A stretch of DNA of 64,000 nucleotides from Idiomarina aquatica (GCF_004362895.1 NZ_SNXI01000004.1:124001-188000), one strand, 5' to 3'; counted from the first letter of the stretch, positions 19,160-30,206 are shown. The notes: generated by a model from the letters alone, not told the origin. Numbers and translations: made by a program.

Positions 19160-20125
19160 TTAGCTCACTTTTTCGCCAGCCGCCTGTAAATCGGCGTGAT
19201 AAGACGAACGCACCAGCGGCCCGCTGGCGATATGGCTAAAGCCCATCTCAACACCGGCCTGGCGAAGCTCTTCAAACTCGTCCGGATGCACATAACGGTC
19301 AACCGGGATGTGATGACGGCTGGGTTGCAGATACTGGCCGATGGTCAGCATATCGCAGTCATGCGCGCGTAAATCACGCATTACCTCAAGAATTTCTTCT
19401 TTGGTTTCGCCCAGGCCAACCATTAAGCCTGACTTGGTTCGAACGTCAGGTCGTGCAGCTTTATAATTTTTCAGTAAGTCCAGTGACCACTGGTAATTAG
19501 CACCCGGGCGTGCAGCTTTATACAAACGGGGCACGGTTTCCAGGTTGTGATTGAATACATCGGGTGCTTCATCGCTAAGAATATCCAGTGCCACCTGCAT
19601 CCGGCCGCGGAAGTCAGGTACCAATATCTCTACTTGAATACCATCACTGTAACGACGAATTTCGCGTACACAGTCGGCGAAGTGCTGTGCGCCGCCATCG
19701 CGTAAGTCATCTCGGTCGACTGACGTGATAACAACATATTTTACTTTCATGTCGCGAATTGTCTTGCCGAGTTTTTCTGGTTCCTCGGGGTCCGGCGCCA
19801 GAGGACGGCCGTGAGCAACATCACAAAAAGGGCAACGGCGTGTGCAGATATCGCCCAAAATCATAAAGCTGGCGGTACCATGGTTAAAACATTCCGGCAG
19901 GTTAGGGCACGAGGCTTCTTCGCAAACCGAATGCAGACCATGACTACGCATGGCTTGTTTGATTTCATCAATACGCTGGGTATTGGATGGTAATTTAACT
20001 TTTAACCAGGACGGTTTACGCAACATTTTGTCGCGCTCTGTCGGCACGATTTGTACCGGTATCAGTGCCATCTTGTCGGCGTCACGCATTTTAACGCCGG
20101 GTTCTACTCTAACTGGCTTTGACAT
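19160..20125 (-). CDS. lipA: lipoyl synthase
   Basis: A 321-aa radical SAM enzyme inserting two sulfurs into octanoyl groups on lipoyl domains. The auxiliary cluster cysteines are C68, C73 and C79; the radical SAM CxxxCxxC is C94, C98, C101; the terminal RSSY serine is present. All are at E. coli positions. The ATG at 20125 gives the E. coli-like start [10 protein letters not shown]; the frame extends 15 codons further upstream, but those codons lie inside lipB. It overlaps the lipB end by 17 nt. Confidence 0.97.
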   Translation of the reverse strand: MSKPVRVEPGVKMRDADKMALIPVQIVPTERDKMLRKPSWLKVKLPSNTQRIDEIKQAMRSHGLHSVCEEASCPNLPECFNHGTASFMILGDICTRRCPFCDVAHGRPLAPDPEEPEKLGKTIRDMKVKYVVITSVDRDDLRDGGAQHFADCVREIRRYSDGIQVEILVPDFRGRMQVALDILSDEAPDVFNHNLETVPRLYKAARPGANYQWSLDLLKNYKAARPDVRTKSGLMVGLGETKEEILEVMRDLRAHDCDMLTIGQYLQPSRHHIPVDRYVHPDEFEELRQAGVEMGFSHIASGPLVRSSYHADLQAAGEKVS

Positions 20126-20774
20126 AATCTTCTGCGAGTCCTGTTTGAGTTTGAGTATTTCGGTAACCAATCTGCTTTATAAAGTGATTGATTACCACCT
20201 CGGATGCCTCTGTAAAATTTGCTGGCCCACCAAGTTCTCGGGTTTGCACCATTTTGATGCCGGTTAATCCGCACGGATTTATGCGCGAGAAAGGCTCCAT
20301 ATCCATATCGACATTCAATGCCAGACCATGGAATGAACAACCTTTACGGATGCGTAAGCCCAGTGAACAAACCTTATCGCCATTAACGTAAACGCCCGGC
20401 GCATCGCGTCGTGCATTAGCGTCAATGCCGTAATCAGCTAATACGTCAATAATGGTATTTTCGATGTTATTGACCAACTGACGAACACCCATGGTAAGAC
20501 GCCGGATATCTAATAAAAAATAAATAACCAGCTGTCCCGGGCCGTGGTAGGTTACTTGTCCGCCGCGGTCTACCTGTACCACCGGTATATCACCCGGGGC
20601 TAACACGTGTTCAGCTTTACCAGCCTGGCCCTGTGTAAACACGGGCTCATGCTCAACAATCCATAACTCATCGACCGTTTGAGCATCGCGCTGATCGGTG
20701 AATTGTTGCATGGCATGCCAGATCGGCTCGTAGGCCTGGCGACCCAGCTGGCGAATAATTAATTGGTCAGACAT
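20109..20774 (-). CDS. lipB: octanoyltransferase
   Basis: A 221-aa enzyme moving octanoate from acyl carrier protein to lipoyl domains, the step before LipA. The catalytic pair is visible as K134 (DKVCSLG) and C168 (INPCG), with [12 protein letters not shown] at 70-81 forming the acyl pocket. It lies downstream of ybeD and overlaps lipA. Confidence 0.97.
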   Translation of the reverse strand: MSDQLIIRQLGRQAYEPIWHAMQQFTDQRDAQTVDELWIVEHEPVFTQGQAGKAEHVLAPGDIPVVQVDRGGQVTYHGPGQLVIYFLLDIRRLTMGVRQLVNNIENTIIDVLADYGIDANARRDAPGVYVNGDKVCSLGLRIRKGCSFHGLALNVDMDMEPFSRINPCGLTGIKMVQTRELGGPANFTEASEVVINHFIKQIGYRNTQTQTGLAEDYVKAS

Positions 20775-20831
20775 GCGCGTAGTATATCGTATTTGCAGGG
20801 GGCAGGGCTAGCGCCACGTTAGGCGCTAGGG

Positions 20832-21098
20832 TTATAAGACATAACGGACATCATCGATGTCGGCAAGTGAACGATACAGCACTTCGATGTGCTGTTGGCT
20901 TTCGACTTTTACCGAGACCGAAACGGAATGATAGTTACCCTTACTGCTGGGTTTTACTGACGGACTATAATCGCCCGGCGCGTGCTCCTGCAACACTTCC
21001 ACAACCTGATCCGGCAATGTGGCTGTGGCAACCCCCATCACCTTAAAGGTAAAGTGGCAGGGGAAGTCAACTAATTCATCAAAGCGTGTTTTTTGCAT
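20832..21098 (-). CDS. ybeD: YbeD family protein (DUF493)
   Basis: An 88-aa small alpha/beta protein (E. coli 87 aa) with the family features [10 protein letters not shown] and [13 protein letters not shown]. It has an ACT-like ferredoxin fold; a regulatory role is suggested by structure but not established. It lies between dacA and lipB as in E. coli. Confidence 0.93.
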   Translation of the reverse strand: MQKTRFDELVDFPCHFTFKVMGVATATLPDQVVEVLQEHAPGDYSPSVKPSSKGNYHSVSVSVKVESQQHIEVLYRSLADIDDVRYVL

Positions 21099-21109
21099 CG
21101 ATTAGGACC

Positions 21110-22279
21110 TTACTCTTCTGAAAACTTACGTTTAACGTAATCCATTGCTTGCTTAAATAAACCGCCTTCTTCAACTGACTGCAACGTAACCAGCGGGAAC
21201 GATGCAATGTCTTCACCGCCAAGTTGTAGGAATACAGTACCTACTTCTTCGCCGGCAGCTAATGGCGCTTCCAATTCCTGATTCAATTCAAAGTTAGCGT
21301 CTAGTTGCTCACGTTGCCCTTTAGGTAACGTAATTACCACGTCTTCGCTAATACCCAGTTCTACCTGGTCGGCGTCGCCGCCCCAGATACGGTGTGAAAC
21401 AAAACTTTCACCTGCCTCGTAGGCAGTAACTGTTTCAAAGTAACGAAAGCCATAGTTTAATAGCTTTTTGCTTTCCACTTTACGTGCTTGCTCACTGCTG
21501 GTGCCCATGACCACAGAAATCAAGCGAGTGCCGTCTTCAACAGCCGAGGTGACCAGGCTATAGCCCGCTTCGTTAGTATGGCCTGTCTTAATACCATCGA
21601 CATTTAAACTCCGATCCCACAACAGTGAGTTACGGTTATATTGTTTGATATTGTTATAAGTAAAAGACTTTTCGGCGTAAATTTCATATTCATCCGGAGT
21701 CTCTGTGATCAAGGCACTAGCCAGAGTTGCCATGTCGCGGGCCGATACATACTGGTCAGGATCCGGTAAGCCATGGCTGTTAGCAAACTGGCTATTGCTC
21801 ATGCCCAGTTCTTGCGCGTAGGTGTTCATCAACGATGCAAACGCATCTTCGCTACCGGCAATGTGTTCTGCCATTGCAACGCAGGCATCATTGCCCGACG
21901 AGATGATAATGCCTTTGTTTAAGTCTGCCACCGAGACTTGCTTACCGACTTCGATAAACATTTTTGACGACTCAGGAAAATTTTTCGCCCAGGCGTTCTC
22001 GCTGATAGTGACCTGGTCTGAGGGACTAATACGACCCTCCAGAATTTCTTTACCGATAATATAGCTGGTCATCATTTTGGTCAGACTTGCCGGAGGTAAT
22101 GACTCATCTGCATTACCTTGCGCTAAAACTTTGCCGGTCGTGTGATCGATCAGGATATAGGCCTTAGCATTGACCGCCGGCGGATCAGGCACAAAAGATT
22201 GCGCGTGTGTTACCGTAGATACAGCAAAAATGACGGTCGAAACAAGAGCAGTTACTAATTTATGCATGGGCTTTATCAT
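21110..22279 (-). CDS. dacA: D-alanyl-D-alanine carboxypeptidase (PBP5/6)
   Basis: A 389-aa periplasmic penicillin-binding protein that trims the terminal D-Ala of peptidoglycan stem peptides. It has a signal peptide (cleavage near THA-QS at 26), active-site SLTK at 65-68, SGN at 128-130 and KTG at 231-233. The C-terminal amphipathic helix (LFKQAMDYVKRKF) anchors the protein to the outer face of the inner membrane. A second in-frame ATG at 22267 is an equally possible start; neither has a good ribosome binding site. Confidence 0.96.
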   Translation of the reverse strand: MIKPMHKLVTALVSTVIFAVSTVTHAQSFVPDPPAVNAKAYILIDHTTGKVLAQGNADESLPPASLTKMMTSYIIGKEILEGRISPSDQVTISENAWAKNFPESSKMFIEVGKQVSVADLNKGIIISSGNDACVAMAEHIAGSEDAFASLMNTYAQELGMSNSQFANSHGLPDPDQYVSARDMATLASALITETPDEYEIYAEKSFTYNNIKQYNRNSLLWDRSLNVDGIKTGHTNEAGYSLVTSAVEDGTRLISVVMGTSSEQARKVESKKLLNYGFRYFETVTAYEAGESFVSHRIWGGDADQVELGISEDVVITLPKGQREQLDANFELNQELEAPLAAGEEVGTVFLQLGGEDIASFPLVTLQSVEEGGLFKQAMDYVKRKFSEE

Positions 22280-22330
22280 CTTTTATTATCGGTTAATTGC
22301 GTTAACGTAAACACTAAAATTTAAGCGCGG

Positions 22331-22359
22331 ATTATATCACTTCTACCCAGCAGCGTCAG
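22331..22359 (-). promoter_or_regulatory. dacA promoter
   Basis: On the minus strand, CTGACG (22354-22359) and a perfect TATAAT (22331-22336) are 17 nt apart, with a roughly 45-nt leader to the dacA start. It begins 2 nt after the rlpA stop and would uncouple dacA-ybeD-lipB-lipA from the upstream elongation operon. Confidence 0.75.
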
Positions 22360-22360
22360 G

Positions 22361-23149
22361 CTAGCGTGGACTATTTTGCAGATTTTTAGCAGATTCAACT
22401 TTTACCCGGAATGCACGCGGGAAACCCTGTTGCCTTAGCTGCTGCAAATGTCGGTTGGCCTTTGCCTGCGGGTAGGGGCCGAGCATCAGTTTATATAGAC
22501 CACCATTTTGCTCGGTAGTTGCATCACTGCGCCAGGCCGTGGGAAGTTGCTGTGCTATTGTCTGCAGTTTGTCGGGGTTAGAGGAAGCCACTAATTGGAT
22601 GTAAAATTCGGTTGCCTGCAGCGGGGCTTTGAAGTCAATGGCTTCAACCTGAACACGGGCGGTACCCTGGTCGAGCATGTCAAGTTTGTAAGCTGCAGCA
22701 AAGGACAGGTCGATGACGCGATTGGGGTGGAACGGGCCACGATCATTAACGCGCACGACAACGCTTTTATCGTTATCCAGGTTGGTAACCCGAACATAGC
22801 TCGGTAGTGGTAAATGCTTATGTGCAGCAGTCATGCTGTACATGTCGTAATATTCGCCGTTAGAGGTTAAGTGACCATGGAACTTGTTGCCGTACCAGGA
22901 AGCAATACCCTGTTCGACAAAACCTGCTGCACTATCCAGTACCTGGTAGCGCTGGCCCAGCACCTGGTAGTCGGCGTTGCCTTGCGGGCTGGGTGGTTCT
23001 TGCACCGGTATGGCATCTTGTAGTTCTGCGTCCGATGGCAGTCGGGTAGGAGCACTGTCATGGCGCTGGCTGTAACGGCTTTGCGTTTGGCTGCAGCCCG
23101 CCAATACTAATGCGAGCAGGGCTACAGCTATTGGTAATACGACACGCAT
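22361..23149 (-). CDS. rlpA: septal ring lytic transglycosylase RlpA
   Basis: A 262-aa outer-membrane lipoprotein: lipobox LAGC with lipidated C19, a double-psi beta-barrel domain (about 80-170, starting GIASWYGNKFHGHLTSNGE) and a C-terminal SPOR domain (about 182-255) that binds glycan strands lacking stem peptides. RlpA of Pseudomonas is a lytic transglycosylase for such strands. It lies 3 nt after mltB, so the two are co-translated. Confidence 0.93.
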   Translation of the reverse strand: MRVVLPIAVALLALVLAGCSQTQSRYSQRHDSAPTRLPSDAELQDAIPVQEPPSPQGNADYQVLGQRYQVLDSAAGFVEQGIASWYGNKFHGHLTSNGEYYDMYSMTAAHKHLPLPSYVRVTNLDNDKSVVVRVNDRGPFHPNRVIDLSFAAAYKLDMLDQGTARVQVEAIDFKAPLQATEFYIQLVASSNPDKLQTIAQQLPTAWRSDATTEQNGGLYKLMLGPYPQAKANRHLQQLRQQGFPRAFRVKVESAKNLQNSPR

Positions 23150-23152
23150 CGG

Positions 23153-24133
23153 TTAGTTTCCCGTAGCTGCCGAATTAGCCTGGCGTAATTGCTGACTAAA
23201 CTGATAAGCAACCATTGCATACAAGGGGCTGTGGTTATAACGCGTTATGGCATAAAAATTATCAAAACCGAGCCAGTATTCGTAACCGTCTTCGGTTTCA
23301 AACTGCAGTACTTTTACTGCCAATGTATCGCTATAGTCAGAAGCAATGCTAAATCCACGTTCCCGCAGCGCGCCAACCGTGGTATCCGGTTTCATACCGT
23401 CACTGCTTACAGCGGCCCAATCTTGTTGTTGAGCTGGCTTATATGCTATCGGTTCGCCAGCCTTCCAGCGATGTTCGGCAAAGTAATTGGCAACACTGCC
23501 GATAGCGTCGACCGGATTACTAATAATGTTACGCTTGCCATCATCGTCGAAATCAACGGCATAATGACGGTAGCTGGACGATATGAACTGGCCCAGACCC
23601 ATCGCGCCGGCATAGGAGCCAAGTTGTTCTTTTACCTGCCATTGTTCGGCGTTTGCCAGACGTAAATACTCGCTTAATTCGGAACGAAAGAATTTAGCCC
23701 GGGGCGGATAATGGAAGGCCAGCGTATACAATGAATCAAGTACCGGGTACTTGCCCAGATAGCTGCCGTAGAACGTTTCTATACCGATAATAGCGACGAT
23801 AATTTCGGCCGGAACACCAAACTCTTGTTGTGCTCGTTGCAAAGTGTCGCTGTGCTCAGCCCAGAAGCGTTTACCAGCGTCCAGTCGTTTGTCAGTTAAA
23901 AAGATCGGGTAATATTGATACCAGGGTTTGGCTTCCCAAGGACGTTGAATCGCGGCCAGCACGTCCTCGTTTTTTTCCGCCTGATTGAGCCATTCGCGGA
24001 CTTGCTGTTCGCTAAATTCGTACTTTTCTACCTGTTCGTCGACAAAGGCATCGACTTGCTCCGTCGTCGCCGGCTCGTTTTGCATCGCCGCCACGTTTAA
24101 ACTAATCAGTGCTAACCCGGCCAAGAATCGCAT
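23153..24133 (-). CDS. mltB: lytic murein transglycosylase B
   Basis: A 326-aa periplasmic peptidoglycan-cleaving enzyme (family 3 lytic transglycosylase). The catalytic Glu is E119 in IGIETFYG, followed by GSYAGAMGLGQFISSSYR and the DFDDDGKRNI calcium-type loop. The signal peptide is short and has no lipobox Cys, so this version seems soluble, unlike E. coli MltB, which is a lipoprotein. It lies between rodA and rlpA. Confidence 0.94.
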   Translation of the reverse strand: MRFLAGLALISLNVAAMQNEPATTEQVDAFVDEQVEKYEFSEQQVREWLNQAEKNEDVLAAIQRPWEAKPWYQYYPIFLTDKRLDAGKRFWAEHSDTLQRAQQEFGVPAEIIVAIIGIETFYGSYLGKYPVLDSLYTLAFHYPPRAKFFRSELSEYLRLANAEQWQVKEQLGSYAGAMGLGQFISSSYRHYAVDFDDDGKRNIISNPVDAIGSVANYFAEHRWKAGEPIAYKPAQQQDWAAVSSDGMKPDTTVGALRERGFSIASDYSDTLAVKVLQFETEDGYEYWLGFDNFYAITRYNHSPLYAMVAYQFSQQLRQANSAATGN

Positions 24134-24159
24134 AATAAGCCCTTTTTAATTGTTGTTAT

Positions 24160-25275
24160 CTATTGGTTTATTATTAATCGATGGTGTGTAGCAATTGACA
24201 TTAAAATGCCAAAACCCGCTAAAATTGTGACCATCGATGTACCACCATAACTAATCAGTGGTAAAGGTACCCCGACTACCGGCAGTAATCCAGAGACCAT
24301 ACCAATATTTACAAACACGTAAACGAAAAAGGTGAGGGTAAGCGCACCGCCCAACAGCTTGCTGAAAATATCCTGGGCTCGCAGCGAGATAATTAAGCCG
24401 CGTAAAATGACAAAGCCATACAGTGCCAATAGCAGGGTGACGCCGATTAAGCCAAACTCCTCGCTAAACACAGAAAAAATGAAATCGGTATGTCGCTCGG
24501 GCAAAAACTCCAGTTGTGACTGGGTTCCCTGCAGCCAGCCTTTGCCGTCAATACCGCCGGAACCAATGGCTATTTTTGACTGAATAATGTGGTAGCCAGA
24601 ACCTAGCGGATCTCGCTCCGGGTTTAGGAATGTTAGTACCCGCTGGCGTTGGTAGTCATGCATCAGGTACATCCACAGGATGGGCGTAAATGCAGCGACT
24701 AATGCTACGGCAACCGTGATCAGGCGCCAACTTAAGCCAGCCAGAAAAATAACGAAAATACCGGCGCTGGCAACTAATAACGAGGTGCCCAGGTCGGGTT
24801 GTTTTGCAATTAACAATACGGGAATAAGGACTAGCGTCAGCGCGATAACCAGCCGCCCCAGGCGGATGGGGATGGCGCGACGATTAACGTACCAGGCTAT
24901 CATCATGGGTACAGCAAGCTTCATTATTTCGGACGGCTGAATGGTGACAGGCCCAATATCCAGCCAGCGCTGTGCGCCTTTGCCAACCTCGCCAAAAAGT
25001 AAAACGGCGACTAATAAAAGTAGCCCAAAGCCGAATAAAATGGGTGAGAACCGTTCAAAAAAGCGCGGCGGGAACTGGGCTATAATAAATAACCCTACGA
25101 ATGCCGCACTCACACGAATGGCCTGACGCCAAACCAGGGCTTCACTCTCGCCACTGGCACTATAAACGACAAACAGGCTGGTAACGGCCAATGCCAACAA
25201 TCCCAATAACAATGGGCCGTCCAGGTGTAACTTCTTTAATATTGGGTTGCGTTGCCGCTCTTCAGTCGTCAGCAT
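24160..25275 (-). CDS. rodA: rod-shape peptidoglycan glycosyltransferase RodA
   Basis: A 371-aa SEDS-family inner-membrane protein with about ten membrane segments, polymerising glycan strands for side-wall elongation together with PBP2. The conserved C-terminal region [20 protein letters not shown] is present. It overlaps the end of mrdA by 14 nt, the usual PBP2-RodA pairing. Confidence 0.97.
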   Translation of the reverse strand: MLTTEERQRNPILKKLHLDGPLLLGLLALAVTSLFVVYSASGESEALVWRQAIRVSAAFVGLFIIAQFPPRFFERFSPILFGFGLLLLVAVLLFGEVGKGAQRWLDIGPVTIQPSEIMKLAVPMMIAWYVNRRAIPIRLGRLVIALTLVLIPVLLIAKQPDLGTSLLVASAGIFVIFLAGLSWRLITVAVALVAAFTPILWMYLMHDYQRQRVLTFLNPERDPLGSGYHIIQSKIAIGSGGIDGKGWLQGTQSQLEFLPERHTDFIFSVFSEEFGLIGVTLLLALYGFVILRGLIISLRAQDIFSKLLGGALTLTFFVYVFVNIGMVSGLLPVVGVPLPLISYGGTSMVTILAGFGILMSIATHHRLIINQ

Positions 25276-27154
25276 TGGCTAACCCCTGTTCTGTAACTTG
25301 CATGTAGCGTTGATACCAACTGTCAAGCATCTCCCGCGCTGCAGGTGCTGCCACGCTGCCACCACCGCCAATCACGTTTTCTAATGCAACCGAGATGACG
25401 ACTTGCGGGTCATCGGCCGGCGCATAGCCAACATACATGGCGTTATCGCGGTACTTCTCAGCAATTTCTTCGGCCACGTACTCGGCATCTTCTGCCAGAT
25501 TGACTACCTGCGCGGTACCTGTTTTGCCTGCTGACGTGTAGGGGGCGTCGGCGAAAGCGCGTCGTGCCGAGCCTTTAGCGCCCATATTAACATCTTCCAT
25601 GCCTTGTTTAACGACCTGCCAGTGGCTCTCGTCTTTTAATACGATGGGTCGTTTGTACGCCGGCTCAGCAAGCGTTAGTCTGCCAATCGTGCCAAATCCG
25701 CGTAACAGGCGTGGCACCAGGTGTTCGCCCTGATTGGCCAGTGCTGCGGTGGCACTGACTAATTGCATCGGCGTTGCCGTCCAATAGCTTTGGCCAATCC
25801 CGACTGAAAGGGTTTCGCCGGCATACCAGGGCTGATTGTAGCGTGCTCGCTTCCAGCCACGAGACGGCATTAGCGCGGGAATTTCCTCGTTAATATCAAT
25901 ACCTGTGGTTTCACCAAAGCCAAACTGTGTCATAAATCCGGAAATTTTATCGACCCCGAGTTTAAGTGCTAAATCATAGTAAAACGTATCGCAACTTTCT
26001 GCGATCGCAGTATTAATATTAACCCAGCCATGCCCCCAGGACAGCCAATCACGATAACGGCGATCAACGCCCTTTATTTCGAACCAGCCCGGATCCCAGA
26101 TTCGACTGGTCGGGGTAATAACGCCTTCTTCTAATCCGAGTAAGCCTATATGCGGTTTGATTGTCGAAGCCGGCGGGTAACCGCCCTGAGTTGCACGATT
26201 AAGCAGGGGGCTATCTTTGGAGTTAAGTAACGATTGATAACGTTTAACGCTGATACCATTAACAAACCAGTTGGCGTCATAACTTGGCGTGCTTGCCATC
26301 GCTAAGATACCGCCTGTTTTAGCATCCATCAGGATGATTGACCCTCGTCGTTCGCCCAGTATTTCGGTTGCTTTACGCTGTAATTCAATATCAAGTTCCA
26401 GCACGATGTCCTGGCCCGGCACCGGTGCCTCGGTACTGAGCGTGCGCACCGCGCGTCCGCGGTTATTAACCTCAACTCGCTGATAACCGACTTCACCATG
26501 CAATTCACTTTCATAATATTTTTCGATACCGAGTTTGCCTATAGTACGGCTGGCTGCATAGTTTGCGAGTTCATCATTTTGCTTCAGTCGTTCAACATCG
26601 CGACGATTAATCTTGGCGACATAGCCGACCACATGGGTCAGAAGTTCTTTGTACGGATAGTGGCGAACCAGGCGGGCTTCGATACTGACACCTGGGAATT
26701 TATGTTGATGAGCGGCAAAGGTAGCAACCTGTTGCTCGTTGATATCATCCAGCAGCGTCACATTACTAAACCGTCGCTGCCCCCGCAGGTTGCGTTCAAA
26801 CTGCGCTATATCATCGTCGCTAATGGTGAGAATCTGTCGCAGTTCGGCAATGGTTGTATCAAGATCTTTAATTTCTTCGGGGATAATATCTAAGCTAAAA
26901 ATCGGCAGGTTTTCTGCCAGCAGCACGCCGTTGCGATCATAAATTAACCCGCGGTTTGGCGCCAACGGCAGCAGTTTAATACGGTTGTCGTTAGAACGGG
27001 TTTGCAGTTCGGTATGTTCTTTAACTTGCAGATTGTAGAGGTTACCGATAAGTAAAATAAAAACCGCGGCAATAATACCGATAGCAACGAACACCCGCCT
27101 GGCAAATAGACTGGACTCGCTCTCGGTGTCTCGAATCGGCGTTCGGGTTCGCAT
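25262..27154 (-). CDS. mrdA: penicillin-binding protein 2 (elongation transpeptidase)
   Basis: A 630-aa inner-membrane transpeptidase of the elongasome. One N-terminal membrane anchor (about 22-43) is followed by a dimerisation domain and a transpeptidase domain. The active serine is S330 in STIK with K333, then SCD, and KTG at 544-546; S330 and K544 match E. coli numbering. It lies between rlmH and rodA. Confidence 0.97.
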   Translation of the reverse strand: MRTRTPIRDTESESSLFARRVFVAIGIIAAVFILLIGNLYNLQVKEHTELQTRSNDNRIKLLPLAPNRGLIYDRNGVLLAENLPIFSLDIIPEEIKDLDTTIAELRQILTISDDDIAQFERNLRGQRRFSNVTLLDDINEQQVATFAAHQHKFPGVSIEARLVRHYPYKELLTHVVGYVAKINRRDVERLKQNDELANYAASRTIGKLGIEKYYESELHGEVGYQRVEVNNRGRAVRTLSTEAPVPGQDIVLELDIELQRKATEILGERRGSIILMDAKTGGILAMASTPSYDANWFVNGISVKRYQSLLNSKDSPLLNRATQGGYPPASTIKPHIGLLGLEEGVITPTSRIWDPGWFEIKGVDRRYRDWLSWGHGWVNINTAIAESCDTFYYDLALKLGVDKISGFMTQFGFGETTGIDINEEIPALMPSRGWKRARYNQPWYAGETLSVGIGQSYWTATPMQLVSATAALANQGEHLVPRLLRGFGTIGRLTLAEPAYKRPIVLKDESHWQVVKQGMEDVNMGAKGSARRAFADAPYTSAGKTGTAQVVNLAEDAEYVAEEIAEKYRDNAMYVGYAPADDPQVVISVALENVIGGGGSVAAPAAREMLDSWYQRYMQVTEQGLANADD

Positions 27155-27175
27155 CAGCTAACGCGGTCTCTGCTG

Positions 27176-27646
27176 TTATTCTCGGTGATAGGGGTGGTTG
27201 TTATTTAAGCTCCACGCCCGATAAAGGCTTTCTGCAACGATAACCCTGACAAGCGGGTGTGGCAGGGTGAGCGGGGATAACGACCAACGTTGTTCAGCAG
27301 CGGCTAAACACGTCGATGATAACCCTTCCGGCCCACCAACTAACAACGATACATCGCGACCATCCATTTGCCAACCCTCTAACTGCTGCGCAAGCTGGTG
27401 AGTCGTCCATGGTTTGCCGTGTACTTCCAGTGTCACGATGCGGTTTCCCTTAGGTACCGCATTCAACAAGGCCTCGCCTTCGAGCTCGGTAAGCCTGCGG
27501 GTATCGGCCTTCTTGCCGCGTTTGTGTGGGCTGATTTCGTGTAGGCTGAGTTTACATTCGTTTGGGAATCGGCGTTCGTACTCTTGATAGCCCTCGCTAA
27601 CCCAGCCCGGCATTTTATTGCCCACTGCAAGTAGCTGTATTTGCAC
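27176..27646 (-). CDS. rlmH: 23S rRNA (pseudouridine1915-N3)-methyltransferase RlmH
   Basis: A 156-aa SPOUT-type (knotted) methyltransferase acting on assembled 70S ribosomes. The SAM-site loop LLVGGPEGL and the C-terminal [17 protein letters not shown] are diagnostic. Its start directly abuts the rsfS stop. Confidence 0.97.
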   Translation of the reverse strand: MQIQLLAVGNKMPGWVSEGYQEYERRFPNECKLSLHEISPHKRGKKADTRRLTELEGEALLNAVPKGNRIVTLEVHGKPWTTHQLAQQLEGWQMDGRDVSLLVGGPEGLSSTCLAAAEQRWSLSPLTLPHPLVRVIVAESLYRAWSLNNNHPYHRE

Positions 27647-27982
27647 TTACTGGCTCCAGAGCTTTTCCAACTGGTAAAAGTCGCGTATAGACTCTTGCAT
27701 CACGTGTAAAACGACGTCACCTAAGTCAACCAAAACCCATTCTGACTGCTCGCCACCCTCAATACCTAATGGCGGAATACCGGCATGTTTGGCTTCGGTT
27801 GCAACGTGCTCAGCAATACTACGGACGTGAGTTTTTGAGTTACCTGAACAGATAACCATAAAATCGGCAACATCGGTTTTGCCTTTTACATCTAACACGT
27901 CAATATCTCGTGCTTTCATATCATCAGCTTTATCTATAACGAACTGGCGCAATTGTTCAGCTTGCAATCTGGTATTCTCCAT
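27647..27982 (-). CDS. rsfS: ribosomal silencing factor RsfS
   Basis: A 111-aa protein that binds L14 on the 50S subunit and blocks subunit joining in starvation. Family hallmarks: KGKTDVADFMVICSGNS, then EWVLVDLGDVVLHVMQ and a C-terminal YQLEKLW. It sits between nadD and rlmH as in E. coli. Confidence 0.96.
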   Translation of the reverse strand: MENTRLQAEQLRQFVIDKADDMKARDIDVLDVKGKTDVADFMVICSGNSKTHVRSIAEHVATEAKHAGIPPLGIEGGEQSEWVLVDLGDVVLHVMQESIRDFYQLEKLWSQ

Positions 27983-28015
27983 AAAATTAAACGGCGTTAG
28001 TTTAGCAGAATTACG

Positions 28016-28648
28016 TTAACGATACAGCTGTTGCTGCTCAATATACTCAGCAACGGCGGCCGGTACGGTATCGTGATGATTTTTTGTGTGCAAGCCGTTA
28101 CGGATAGCCGTGGCCGAAATGTCGCGAAGCGGCGTATTAGCCAGGTAGATATAACCCTCAGACTGCTGATGCAAATGACCTGGCTGCTGACATTGGTGTT
28201 GCTTAATATAGTGACCTAAGGCTTCCGAGGCTTGTGCTAACTCATAGCCCGGGCGTGGCATTACCACCAGGTGCGCAAGATCTGTGAGTTGTTGCCACTG
28301 ATACCAGCTATCCAACGACACCAGTGAATCCATGCCCATGACAAAAAGTAAAGTGTCCTGTGGGTACTGCTGTTTGAAATTTTGCAACGTTTTAACGGTG
28401 TAGGAGGGTTGCTGTGAGCGTAACTCAAAATCTTCGGCGACCAGTCGCTTATCTGTGTTACAGGCCAGTTTAACCATTTCCAGACGCTGTGCCGCGGTCG
28501 CGGCGGGTTGCGGCCGGTGGGGCGGAACTGAATTGGGCATTAGGTGTAGTGCGTCGATATTCAACTCATCGAGCAGTGCCAACGCGGTATCGATGTGGCC
28601 TTGATGAATGGGATCGAAAGTCCCGCCGAATAATGCTCGAATACTCAT
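28016..28648 (-). CDS. nadD: nicotinate-mononucleotide adenylyltransferase
   Basis: A 210-aa enzyme making nicotinate adenine dinucleotide in NAD synthesis. GGTFDPIHQGH at 8-18 carries the nucleotidyltransferase HxGH (H15, H18), and ISATAIR near the C-terminus is the ISSTxIR signature. The ATG at 28648 overlaps the holA stop (ATGA); the open frame runs 22 codons further, but that extension lies inside holA and is not family-like. Confidence 0.95.
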   Translation of the reverse strand: MSIRALFGGTFDPIHQGHIDTALALLDELNIDALHLMPNSVPPHRPQPAATAAQRLEMVKLACNTDKRLVAEDFELRSQQPSYTVKTLQNFKQQYPQDTLLFVMGMDSLVSLDSWYQWQQLTDLAHLVVMPRPGYELAQASEALGHYIKQHQCQQPGHLHQQSEGYIYLANTPLRDISATAIRNGLHTKNHHDTVPAAVAEYIEQQQLYR

Positions 28649-29703
28649 GCCATTGCCTGCAGCTGCTGCGGCAAATAGCCTTGGTGAGGGCCCACACAGA
28701 TTAATGCCACACAATGAGTAAACAGGATATCAGCGTTTTCGCCTGAATCATTTTTTAGTGCTAACTCCAGTCGCTGCAATAACTGTTGTGCCTGTCGCAA
28801 TGACTCCGCAGTTAATTGTTGGGCACGAGATTGATAGGCCTGTTGCTGCGAGCTCCAAATCATATTTTGACGGTAAATTGAATTGGCATCCAGTTGCTGC
28901 GTCAATGCTGTTTTTAACTGGCTCAACACCTGTACTTCGCGCTGCACCACCCACAATAACTGATGGCGGTCGACATCCTCGGCAAATAGGCGATGAAGCC
29001 GGTGGGCTGTCTCGGACCAGTCATTGCGTAATAATGAGTCTTGCAGTGCAAAGGCGTCAAAATGACTCACGTCACGCATTGCTTGTTTTACCGCATCGGC
29101 GTTCAGCGCTTGGTCGCTATGCATCAGCGCCCATTTTTGCAGTTCCTGATCGAGGCTGGGTAAATTGCCCTCAAACCATAACGCCAGCAATTCGGTAGCG
29201 TCGGCAGTTAGTTGTAATCCATGCTGCTGTGCCCGCTGGTGAATAAAGCGGGGCAGGCGGCTTTTATCGGGTGTCGGGGTGCGAACTAACCAACCTTGTT
29301 GGCTAAGCGCTTTAAACCAGCGGCTGTTATGTTGTTCTTTTTTCAGTTTATCACCGATCACAACCAGTAATTGTTCGGCAGGTGGTGATTTGGCGTAAGC
29401 CGTTAGTGCATCAGAGCCGTCCCGACCGGGTTTATTTTCCGGCAGAGTTAGCTCCAGCAGCGTAAACTGACTGAATAAACTCATAGACTGGCCGCTGTCA
29501 TGCAGCTGTTGCCAGTCAAAATCAGGTTGCTGTTGCAGGCTCTGGCGTTCTAATTCGTCGCCAAATTGTTGCTTAAGGTGTTTTCGTAATAACGCCAGGG
29601 CATCCTGGCGTAGCAATAATTCTTCGCCAAATAACAACAACACGGGCGGCAGGGGATGTTGCTGCAGATGTTGCGTTAGTTGTTCGGCGAAGAGTTGTTT
29701 CAT
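28645..29703 (-). CDS. holA: DNA polymerase III delta subunit
   Basis: A 352-aa clamp-loader subunit that opens the beta sliding clamp (E. coli 343 aa). The N-terminal clamp-interaction region (PVLLLFGEELLLRQDAL), an AAA-like fold without a functional P-loop, and the C-terminal collar domain are consistent. Its start abuts the lptE stop and its end overlaps nadD by 4 nt. It is very Gln-rich, a trait shared by several proteins in this window. Confidence 0.94.
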   Translation of the reverse strand: MKQLFAEQLTQHLQQHPLPPVLLLFGEELLLRQDALALLRKHLKQQFGDELERQSLQQQPDFDWQQLHDSGQSMSLFSQFTLLELTLPENKPGRDGSDALTAYAKSPPAEQLLVVIGDKLKKEQHNSRWFKALSQQGWLVRTPTPDKSRLPRFIHQRAQQHGLQLTADATELLALWFEGNLPSLDQELQKWALMHSDQALNADAVKQAMRDVSHFDAFALQDSLLRNDWSETAHRLHRLFAEDVDRHQLLWVVQREVQVLSQLKTALTQQLDANSIYRQNMIWSSQQQAYQSRAQQLTAESLRQAQQLLQRLELALKNDSGENADILFTHCVALICVGPHQGYLPQQLQAMA

Positions 29704-30206
29704 TAGTCGTCAGCAAACTCACTAATCATTTGACGCACCAGACGCCGCGCTGCGTCATCACGCATTTCGGCTACCAGCATTTCGCGTTCACGCGTTTTCG
29801 CCAGTGCGAAGTTTGGATCGTCCTGATAGTCGCGGGCAACCTCAATCGTATCCTCGATGATCAGTTCGCCATTTCTGATAACCTGATAATTAACCCGGTA
29901 TAACAGCTCATACTCGGCAACCTGACCACTCTCGAACAAACTTAGTGTACGGCGTTCAAGTTGGTCTGAAAGCACCCGTAATTGTGCGACATCGGCTGCT
30001 GCCTGGTCGCTTAACTGGATACCCGCGGTAAGTAAGCGCTGACGCAGGCTGGCTTCCAGTTGTAGTGAACTGACCGACTGCAGTTGCATCTGCTGCAAGG
30101 TTGCCGGTAGCTGATAGTTATCGCGTAACTGAAAGCCACAGGCACTGAGCGTGATCATAACAATCACGCTCAGTAAGCTTTGACGCATGAGACGGAAGCT
30201 GGACAT
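29703..30206 (-). CDS. lptE: LPS-assembly lipoprotein LptE
   Basis: A 167-aa outer-membrane lipoprotein that plugs the LptD channel in LPS export. The signal peptide ends in lipobox LSAC with C23, followed by GFQLRDNYQLP, the typical mature start. The ATG for MRQSLLSV six codons later is also possible. The gene lies 6 nt after leuS, as in E. coli. Confidence 0.92.
   Translation of the reverse strand: MSSFRLMRQSLLSVIVMITLSACGFQLRDNYQLPATLQQMQLQSVSSLQLEASLRQRLLTAGIQLSDQAAADVAQLRVLSDQLERRTLSLFESGQVAEYELLYRVNYQVIRNGELIIEDTIEVARDYQDDPNFALAKTREREMLVAEMRDDAARRLVRQMISEFADD

Noticed and set aside
28649-28714. N-terminal extension of NadD by 22 residues
   Set aside because: It falls inside holA and lacks family similarity; the ATGA junction at 28645-28648 is the natural start.
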